Shown one piece after another: positions 48,105-54,010 of a DNA stretch of 54,010 nt. Each line of letters starts with the position of its first letter. Position 1 is the stretch's first letter. The DNA is from an uncultured Alphaproteobacteria bacterium (GTDB taxonomy: Bacteria > Pseudomonadota > Alphaproteobacteria > Caulobacterales > Caulobacteraceae). The translations under genes and the position numbers were made by a program. The notes beneath the pieces are model-generated. The model was given only the letters and a program-made list of their open reading frames with translations, was not told the origin of the DNA and did not search any database. The stretch covers positions 1 to 54,010 of the forward strand of contig CAIJOB010000008.1 in NCBI GenBank assembly GCA_903822175.1, in the 5' to 3' direction.

Positions 48105-50995
48105 ACTCCGACGATGGCCTCATAGGCCTTGCGCGCCGCGGTCCTGGCGCGGTCCAGCGCCGGGCCCAGCGCCCGGAAATCGCGCACGCCGCCGGCGCGG
48201 GCCAGCAGGCTCTTGAAGGCGGCGGGTTCGGCTTGCGGATCGGCGCCGTCGTCCAGCGCGACCTTGAGGAGCTGGGTCAGATCCTGTTGCAGCCGCCAGG
48301 CCTGTTCGAGACCGGTGAGGGCCGCGGCGGGCGCGAGGCCGGCCTGCCGCTGCGCCGCCAACGCCGCGGCCGTATTGGGCTCCAGCGGGCCGCCGTCGGC
48401 GGCATGCGCCAGCTGCAGATATTGCGCGGCGAACTCGATGTCGACGAGGCCGCCCGGCGAAAGCTTCAGGTCCCACTCGCCCTTGGCCGGCCGCTCGCGG
48501 TGCATCAGTTCGCGCATCTCGCGCACGTCAGCGGCCGTCTGGGCGCGATCGCGCGGCCGGCGCAGCGCCGTGGCGACAGCGGCCTCAACATCCGAGGCGA
48601 AGGCCGGGCTGGTCGACCAGACCACCCGCGCCCGTGTCAGGGCCAGCAGTTCCCAGGTCTCGGCGCCCGAGTCCTCCGGCGCGTCGTAGTAGCCCTCGAA
48701 CGCCGCGAAGCTCACCGCCACCGGCCCCTTTGTCCCCGACGGCCTAAGCTGCATGTCGACCTCGTAGAGCCCACCCTCGCCGGTCTGGCTGGACAGCGCC
48801 GCGATCAGCCGCTGGGTGAAGCGGCCGTAGAACGTCACCGCGTCCCAGCCCTTCACCGCCGACATGCCCGCCGGATCGGCGGCGCGGTAGAGCGTCATCA
48901 GGTCGAGGTCGGACCCGGCGCTCATCTCGCGCGAGCCGCATTTGCCCAGCGCGACGACCGCCACGTCCCCCTCGAACGCCCCGCCCAAGCGCCCGGTCTC
49001 GGCGAGCGCCGCGGCGGCCAGCGCGTCGATGCAGAGGTCGGCGAGATCGGCGAAGGCCTTGCCGGCGACCACCGCGCTCGCCGACCCGCTCATCACCTGG
49101 ACGCCAACCCGGAAGGCCTGCTCGCGGTGGACGATACGCACTGCGTCCATGGCAGCCTCGAAGCCTCCCGCGCGATCCACGGCGGCGCGCATGAAGGCGC
49201 GGTCTTCGGCGATATCGATCGGCTCGAAGAAACCGCCGTCCAGCATGGCGTCGATGGCCGCCGGCCGCCGCGCCAGCGTCGCCGCGAGCCGGGGCGCAAA
49301 GGCCATCACTTGCACGATCAGCTCGAAGAGATTCGGCTGCGCCAGGAACAGCGACTGCAGCTGCACCCCCGACGACAGCCGCGAGAAGAAGTCGGAGAAC
49401 CGCGCAAAGGCCGGGTCCGGCGCGCCGGTCGCCTGGGCGGCGTCCAGCAGCCGGGGCGCAAGCCTGGTGAACAGCTCCCGGCCCCGCTCGGTCGCCGTCG
49501 CCGGGATGTGGCCGTGGTGCCAGCTGCGGATGGTGGCGGCCACCTTCGGCGGGTTGGAAAACCCCATCCGCTTCAGCGTCGCCAGCGTCGCCGGGTCGTC
49601 CTCGACGCCAGTGAACACCAGGCTGCCGAACCGCGACGACAGCGGCTCCTCCGACGGGAAGAGCTCGCCATAGCGGGCGTTGACGCCCGTCACCGTGCGG
49701 GTGATCTCCGCGTCGAACGCGCGCAGCTGGTCGTAACCGCTGAGCGCCGCCACGCGCCGGCGGTCGGCGTCGGCCTCGGGCAGCTTGTGGGTCTGTTCGT
49801 CGGCCAGCATCTGGATGCGGTGCTCGACGCCGCGCAGCCGCTGGTAGGCCTCGGTCAGTTCGGCGCAGGTCGCCGCCGCGACGTGGCCCGCCGCGGTCAG
49901 CGCCGCGAGCGCGTCCAGCGTGCGGCGGTTGCGCAGGCCCGGATTGCGGCCGCCCAGGATCAGCTGCTGGGTCTGGACGTAGAACTCGATCTCGCGGATG
50001 CCGCCGGCCCCCAGCTTCACGTCGAAGCCCTTGGCGGTCATGCGTTCGTCGACCTTGTAGGCGTGGATCTGGCGCTTGATCGAATGGATGTCGGCGATGG
50101 CCGCGAAGTCGAGGTTCTTGCGCCAGACGAACGGCAGCAATTCCCTCAGAAACGCCTCGGCGGCGGGAATATCGCCGGCGCAGGGCCGCGCCTTGATGAA
50201 GGCCGCCCGCTCCCAGTTCTGGCCGACGCTCTCGTAGTATTCCAGCGCCGCCGGGATCGGCACCGCCACCTGGGTCGAGGACGGATCGGGCCGCAGCCGC
50301 AGGTCCATGCGGAACACATAGCCGTCGGCGGTGCGCAGCTGCATCAGGTCCGACAGCCGCTGCGTCAGGCGCACCGCGAAGGCCTCGCTCTCGACGCCGG
50401 GGCTGAGCGGCATGGCGTCGGGATCGAAGAACACCGAGACGTCGATGTCGCTGGAGTAGTTCAGCTCGAAGGCGCCCTGCTTGCCCATGGCGATGCAGAA
50501 CCAGCCCGGAACCGGCCCCTCCGCGCCCTCGCCCAGGCGGGTCAACCGTCCTGCCTCCAGCTCGCCCCGCGCCGCCAAGGTGAGCGCCGAGGCCACCGCC
50601 GCGTCGGCGAAGCGCGTGAGCGCGCTGGTCACCTGGTCGAGGTCCCAGACGCCGCCTAGATCGGCGAGCGCGGTCAGCAGGTGCAGTTCCGCCTTCAGCA
50701 CGCGCAGGCCGGCGGTCGCGGCCTCGGTCGAGAGGTCGGCCGCCGCCGCCGTCCGGGCCAGGATGTCGTCCAGTCGCGCCATCGGCTCATCTGCCAACAG
50801 CGCGTCCAGCCGCCCCGGATCGCGCCGGGCAAGGCTGGTCAGATAGGGCGAGGCGGCGAACATCGGCGCCAGCGCCGGCCAGGCGGCTTCCAGCCACGGC
50901 GTCCACGCCCGCTCGGCGAGCACCCCGCGCAGCCGCTCAGCCGCCTTCTCGTCGACGACCGGTCCGCAGGGCTTCAGGAAATCGGCGAGCGCCAT
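48101..50995 (-). CDS. glnE: Glutamine synthetase adenylyltransferase/adenylyl-removing enzyme
   Basis: The 964-residue enzyme has two nucleotidyltransferase domains, each with its GS..DxD motif: NYSSDIDVSVFF (D183, D185) in the adenylyl-removing half and GSREMSAGSDLDLMTLY (D696, D698) in the adenylylating half. RLRPDPSSTQ and QLRPSGTKGP follow the two motifs as expected. GlnE modifies glutamine synthetase at a Tyr in response to PII protein, tuning nitrogen assimilation. The length is normal. It converges with the hydrolase gene and overlaps its end by 4 bases. Confidence 0.96.
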   Translation of the reverse strand: MALADFLKPCGPVVDEKAAERLRGVLAERAWTPWLEAAWPALAPMFAASPYLTSLARRDPGRLDALLADEPMARLDDILARTAAAADLSTEAATAGLRVLKAELHLLTALADLGGVWDLDQVTSALTRFADAAVASALTLAARGELEAGRLTRLGEGAEGPVPGWFCIAMGKQGAFELNYSSDIDVSVFFDPDAMPLSPGVESEAFAVRLTQRLSDLMQLRTADGYVFRMDLRLRPDPSSTQVAVPIPAALEYYESVGQNWERAAFIKARPCAGDIPAAEAFLRELLPFVWRKNLDFAAIADIHSIKRQIHAYKVDERMTAKGFDVKLGAGGIREIEFYVQTQQLILGGRNPGLRNRRTLDALAALTAAGHVAAATCAELTEAYQRLRGVEHRIQMLADEQTHKLPEADADRRRVAALSGYDQLRAFDAEITRTVTGVNARYGELFPSEEPLSSRFGSLVFTGVEDDPATLATLKRMGFSNPPKVAATIRSWHHGHIPATATERGRELFTRLAPRLLDAAQATGAPDPAFARFSDFFSRLSSGVQLQSLFLAQPNLFELIVQVMAFAPRLAATLARRPAAIDAMLDGGFFEPIDIAEDRAFMRAAVDRAGGFEAAMDAVRIVHREQAFRVGVQVMSGSASAVVAGKAFADLADLCIDALAAAALAETGRLGGAFEGDVAVVALGKCGSREMSAGSDLDLMTLYRAADPAGMSAVKGWDAVTFYGRFTQRLIAALSSQTGEGGLYEVDMQLRPSGTKGPVAVSFAAFEGYYDAPEDSGAETWELLALTRARVVWSTSPAFASDVEAAVATALRRPRDRAQTAADVREMRELMHRERPAKGEWDLKLSPGGLVDIEFAAQYLQLAHAADGGPLEPNTAAALAAQRQAGLAPAAALTGLEQAWRLQQDLTQLLKVALDDGADPQAEPAAFKSLLARAGGVRDFRALGPALDRARTAARKAYEAIVGV

Positions 50996-51103
50996 GCCCC
51001 ACGCTTAGCAGCCCTTCGCGCCTGACGGGAGAAGGTCGCTTCCGCCGCGAACTTCGCCGCCTTACAGTCGCCCCGTGCCCGACCTGCCATTCCCGTACGC
51101 GTA

Positions 51104-51994
51104 ATGACGACGACCGCCGTCTCGTACCGCTATTTCCTCCCCGCGCCCGAGCTGCGCGCGATGATCACCACCTACTATGTGATCGAGATCGGCGGCGACG
51201 CCCCGACCGAGGAGCTGCTGTTTCCGGAGTGGGCGAACATCCGGCTGCTGCTCGACGGTGGCTGGAGCCAGACATTCGGCGACGGCCGCACGCTCAGCTT
51301 TTCGCCGGGCACGGCGCTGATGAGCGGCGTGATCAGCCGCATGGCGAAGATCCGGGGCGGACCCGGGCGCGTCGTCGGCGTCGGCTTCCTGCCGGCCGGC
51401 TGGGGGGTTTTCACGCCGCTCCCAGCGCGCGGCTATGTCGACGACCTCGTGCCGCTGTCGACCTTCGTGGGCGACGCCGCTGACGTGCTGCTGGCCGATG
51501 TGCTGGCCGCGCCCGATGACGCAGCCTTGGTCGCCGCCCTCGACGCCTGGTTCCGCGCCCAGGTGGCCGGCGCCAATCCGCCCGACCCCGCCGCGGTGAC
51601 CGCGCACGCGGCGCTGCAGGACCCCGAGGTGCGGTCGGTGGCCGAATGGGCCAGGCGCCTGGGACGCTCGCCCCGCCAGGCGGAACGGCTGGCGCTCACC
51701 TACTTCGGCATGAGCCCCAAGGCCCTGCTGCGCCGTCAGCGGTTCCTGCGCAGCTTTGCGGCGATCCGCGAGCAGCCGCCCGGGCTGTGGGGCCGGATGA
51801 TCGATCCGGGCTATGTCGACCAGTCCCAGTTCATCCGCGATTTCCGCTACTTCATGGGCATGCCGCCGCGCGCCTACTTCGCCCGCGGCGATTCCCTCCT
51901 GCGCACCGCCGGCAAGGCCCGCGCCGCCCTGCTCGGCGACCCCCTGCACGGCCTGCACGCCGCGACCCCGACGTCGGGACCTGACAAGGTGTAG
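51104..51994 (+). CDS. AraC-family transcriptional regulator
   Basis: The 296-residue protein has an N-terminal effector domain of the type with YRYFLPAPELRAMITTYYVIE and VVGVGFLPAGWGVF (about 8-125) and a C-terminal AraC helix-turn-helix (about 170-270): VRSVAEWARRLGRSPRQAERLALTYFGMSPKALLRRQRFLRSF and YVDQSQFIRDFRYFMGMPPRAYF. The effector is unknown. It stands alone and starts 108 bp from the divergent glnE gene. Confidence 0.9.
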   Translation: MTTTAVSYRYFLPAPELRAMITTYYVIEIGGDAPTEELLFPEWANIRLLLDGGWSQTFGDGRTLSFSPGTALMSGVISRMAKIRGGPGRVVGVGFLPAGWGVFTPLPARGYVDDLVPLSTFVGDAADVLLADVLAAPDDAALVAALDAWFRAQVAGANPPDPAAVTAHAALQDPEVRSVAEWARRLGRSPRQAERLALTYFGMSPKALLRRQRFLRSFAAIREQPPGLWGRMIDPGYVDQSQFIRDFRYFMGMPPRAYFARGDSLLRTAGKARAALLGDPLHGLHAATPTSGPDKV

Positions 51995-51997
51995 CGC

Positions 51998-52027
51998 CTA
52001 CCTCCCCCGCGAAGCAGCGGGAGGTAG
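51998..52027. terminator. Hairpin between the convergent AraC and kinase genes
   Basis: CTACCTCCC (51998-52006) pairs with GGGAGGTAG (52019-52027), extended inside by CGC/GCG. It begins four bases after the AraC stop codon and ends 11 bp before the kinase stop. There is no T run, so it may be a REP-like element that doubles as a bidirectional terminator. Confidence 0.55.
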
Positions 52028-52037
52028 AGGGTCGGCG

Positions 52038-53447
52038 CTAGGCCCGCGGCAACACCAGCGCCACCCGCAATCCCGGCCCCATCTCGCCGACCTTCCCCGG
52101 CCCCTCGGCCAGTTCCAGCCGCCCGCCGTGCGCCTCAGCCACCGCCGCGACCAGCGAGAGGCCCAGGCCCGCGCCCGGCTCATTGCGGCTGTTCTCCAGG
52201 CGCACGAACCGCTCGACCACCCGCTCGCGGTCGCCGTCGGGGACGCCGGGGCCGGTGTCGGTGACCGAGAACTCGATTTCACCGGACGAGCGGCGGCGCA
52301 CCCGCAGCATGATCGCCCCGCCCGACGGCGTGTACTTCACCGCGTTGTCGAGGATGTTGGCCAGCGCCTGGGCCAGGAACTCGCGGTTGCCGCGCGCCTG
52401 CAGGTCCTTGGTGAACTCGGCGGCGAAGTCGATGCCCTTGTCCTCGCAGAGCGGCTCGTAGAGTTCGGAGATATTGGCCGCCAGTTCGCAGGGGTCGAAC
52501 AGCACCGGGTCGGGCGCCGTCCCCGCCGCCTGCAGCCGCGCGATCGCCAGCACCGCTGCGAAGGTCTTCAGGACCCCGTCGGTGTCCTCCAGCGCCTGGG
52601 CCAGCGCCTGGGTCGGGTCGCCCTTGCCGGCCTCGACGTCCAGATAGGCCACCTCCAGCCGGGCCCGCAGGCGGGTCAGCGGCGAGCGCAGGTCGTGGGC
52701 GATGGCGTCGCCGGCGTGGCGGTGGCCGGCCATGGAGCGCTCCAGCCGGTCCAGCATCTCGTTGATCCCGGCCGCCAGTTCGTCGAACTCGTCCCGCGTG
52801 CCGCGCACCTGCGCCCGCGCGCCCAGATCGCCGTTGCGCACCGCGTCGACCGCCTCGGTCAGGCCCACCATGCTGCGGCTGACGTTGCGGCTCATCAGCA
52901 TGCCGCCGGCCAGGCCCAGGATGATCACCAGGGCGCCGGAACCCTGCAGGGCGCCCACCACGCGGGCCACATAGGCGTCGTCGCCGGCGACGTCGGAGCC
53001 GACGAAGATGATCACCTCGCCGTGCAGCTTCTGCAGGCCGCGGACCGGCTGTTTGACGGTGTGGCCCTGAGCGTCCTGGTCGGTGACCGAGAAGCTGATC
53101 CAGGTAGGCTGGCCGCTGAATTTCTCCACCGGGCTGCCGGCGATGGAGCCGGAGATGCGCCGGCCGGTCTTGTCCATCAGGACGTAGACGAAGGGCCCCA
53201 CGCCGGCCGCGCGCTCGATCACCGACTGGTTGACCGCGTCCACGCCGGCGCGGTCGTAGGTCGCCTCCAGCGAATGCATCTCGTGGGTGATTTCGAGATC
53301 GGTCCGCCGCCGCGCCTCGCCGGCGGTGGCGACGTAGATGTAGACGAACAGCGCACTCGCCGCGAAGACGAACGACGCCAGGAACAGCAGCGTCAGCCGG
53401 AACGGCGTGGTGCGGAAGATGCGCGGCAGGCGCATGGGCCCCGCCAT
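52038..53447 (-). CDS. Sensor histidine kinase with HAMP domain
   Basis: The 469-residue kinase has two membrane helices (about 14-36 and 168-188) around a ~130-residue periplasmic sensor, a HAMP domain (RNVSRSMVGLTEAVDAVRNGDLGARAQ), HisKA with AGDAIAHDLRSPLTRLRARLE and HATPase_c with NILDNAVKYTPSGG and GAGLGLSLVAAVAEAHGG. The HDLRSPL form of the His box is common in OmpR-linked kinases of Alphaproteobacteria. An alternative ATG lies at 53435. Its partner regulator gene is upstream on the same strand, separated by two palindromic elements; the left one ends 6 bp before the ATG. The signal is unknown. Confidence 0.9.
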   Translation of the reverse strand: MAGPMRLPRIFRTTPFRLTLLFLASFVFAASALFVYIYVATAGEARRRTDLEITHEMHSLEATYDRAGVDAVNQSVIERAAGVGPFVYVLMDKTGRRISGSIAGSPVEKFSGQPTWISFSVTDQDAQGHTVKQPVRGLQKLHGEVIIFVGSDVAGDDAYVARVVGALQGSGALVIILGLAGGMLMSRNVSRSMVGLTEAVDAVRNGDLGARAQVRGTRDEFDELAAGINEMLDRLERSMAGHRHAGDAIAHDLRSPLTRLRARLEVAYLDVEAGKGDPTQALAQALEDTDGVLKTFAAVLAIARLQAAGTAPDPVLFDPCELAANISELYEPLCEDKGIDFAAEFTKDLQARGNREFLAQALANILDNAVKYTPSGGAIMLRVRRRSSGEIEFSVTDTGPGVPDGDRERVVERFVRLENSRNEPGAGLGLSLVAAVAEAHGGRLELAEGPGKVGEMGPGLRVALVLPRA

Positions 53448-53453
53448 CGCAGG

Positions 53454-53528
53454 CTAGTGTCCCGATTCCGAAATTCGCCAGCGCTTGTGGCAACCCTGGG
53501 CGAATTTCGGAATCGATGAGGACACTAG
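53454..53528. repeat. CTAG-ended palindromic (MITE-like) element 1
   Basis: A 75-bp element with outer arms CTAGTGTCC (53454-53462) / GGACACTAG (53520-53528) and perfect 17-bp inner arms CGATTCCGAAATTCGCC (53463-53479) / its complement (53499-53515). A 4-nt asymmetry (ATGA) is on the right arm, and the loop is 19 nt. It has no coding capacity and resembles dispersed Caulobacterales palindromes. Confidence 0.85.
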
Positions 53529-53541
53529 AGAGCCTATATTT

Positions 53542-53617
53542 CTAGTGTGCATCTTGGACTTGAAGTTCACTCGGCGCAGGACCCCGACTGAGGCGAACTT
53601 CAAGTCCTGCACACTAG
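53542..53617. repeat. CTAG-ended palindromic (MITE-like) element 2
   Basis: A 76-bp element with perfect outer arms CTAGTGTGCA (53542-53551) / TGCACACTAG (53608-53617) and perfect 13-bp inner arms GGACTTGAAGTTC (53556-53568) / GAACTTCAAGTCC (53595-53607). A 4-nt asymmetry (TCTT) is on the left arm, so it appears inverted relative to element 1. Its terminal CTAG supplies the stop codon of the response regulator gene. Confidence 0.85.
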
Positions 53618-54010
53618 GCGTCGAGCCGGTAGCCGGCGCCGCGGACGGTCTGCAGCATCGGGCGGTCGAAGCCCTTGTCGATCTTCGAACGCAGGCGGGA
53701 GATGTGCACGTCGATGACGTTGGTCTGCGGGTCGAAGTGGTATTCCCAGACCTTCTCCAAGAGCATGGTGCGGGTCACCGACTGGCCGGCGTGGCGCATC
53801 ATGAATTCCAGCAGCTGGAACTCGCGCGGCTCCAGGTCGATCTCCTTGCCCTGGCGGTGCACGGAGCGACCGATCAGGTCCATCTCCAGCTCGCCGACCT
53901 TCAGCAGGGTCTGCACCGAGCCGGTCTCGCGGCGGCGCGACAGCGCCTCGACCCGGGCGATCAGTTCAGCGAAGGCGTAGGGCTTGACCAGGTAATCGTC
54001 GCCGCCGGCC
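53614..54010 (-). CDS. OmpR-family response regulator (partial, runs off the window)
   Basis: Only the C-terminal 131 codons are inside the window. The visible part begins AGGDDYLVKPYAFAELIARVEAL, the end of the receiver domain with the conserved Lys, followed by the winged helix: LEPREFQLLEFMMRHAGQSVTRTMLLEKVWEYHFDPQTNVIDVHISRLRSKID and the closing TVRGAGYRLDA. The protein ends where family members usually end, but the TAG stop is formed by the terminal CTAG of palindromic element 2. It should be the partner of the HAMP kinase downstream. The frame stays open through the window edge at 54010. Confidence 0.92.
   Translation of the reverse strand, partial: AGGDDYLVKPYAFAELIARVEALSRRRETGSVQTLLKVGELEMDLIGRSVHRQGKEIDLEPREFQLLEFMMRHAGQSVTRTMLLEKVWEYHFDPQTNVIDVHISRLRSKIDKGFDRPMLQTVRGAGYRLDA

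Noticed and set aside
48233..50659. 808-codon plus-strand frame opposite glnE
   Set aside because: Shadow frame of glnE, with low-complexity Arg/His/Gly sequence and no domain.

Overview
This 54-kb window is a high-GC chromosomal segment of an alphaproteobacterium, most likely a Caulobacterales member close to Phenylobacterium or Caulobacter. The support is a methionine synthase split into two genes, a PleC-like kinase directly after pepN, an exact alphaproteobacterial LexA box (GTTC-N7-GTTC), a general-stress-type promoter before a csbD gene, and dispersed palindromes of the kind common in this order. I see no tRNA, rRNA, CRISPR array, phage or transposase gene. Most of the window is ordinary housekeeping and metabolic sequence with several small islands of repeats.

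Layout. Positions 1-6.5 kb hold an exported methyltransferase-like protein, an MFS transporter preceded by a possible small RNA with a strong terminator, and several exported or membrane proteins of unknown role, one carrying three TonB-C-like repeats. Positions 6.5-11.7 kb hold a GreA/GreB factor, a membrane protein flanked by two direct copies of a hairpin repeat, a TauE/TauD-like pair coupled by GTGA, a small zinc-ribbon protein under a LexA box, an FKBP isomerase, and a secreted-protein gene whose 3' end has been lost at a repeat. Positions 11.7-17.4 kb hold a methionine operon (ArsR-methyltransferase regulator, metF, split metH) with overlapping start and stop codons and a perfect 18-bp palindrome at a probably leaderless promoter.

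Positions 17.4-20.7 kb hold a VOC protein, a 2-hydroxyacid dehydrogenase, an MFS exporter and a small exported protein. Positions 20.8-28.7 kb hold two RTX (calcium-binding repeat) proteins, one of 1582 residues, sharing a C-terminal module, with a divergent membrane-anchored winged-helix regulator. Positions 28.7-35.4 kb hold EttA, a CsbD stress protein, and a short KdpD/KdpE pair divergent from the potassium transporter Kup. Positions 35.4-45 kb hold an amidase, a glycosyltransferase, an ArsR/SRPBCC pair, two acyl-CoA dehydrogenases, small proteins and aminopeptidase N. Positions 45-54 kb hold the PleC-like kinase, a class C beta-lactamase-like hydrolase, GlnE, an AraC regulator and a two-component operon whose gene boundary has been filled by two CTAG-ended palindromic elements.

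The observations I rate highest are the paired palindromic elements at 53454-53617, the LexA-box zinc-ribbon gene at 9859-10211, the methionine operon promoter at 17363-17401, the repeat-associated gene truncation at about 11660, and the RTX pair. All calls come from reading the sequence; no database search was run.
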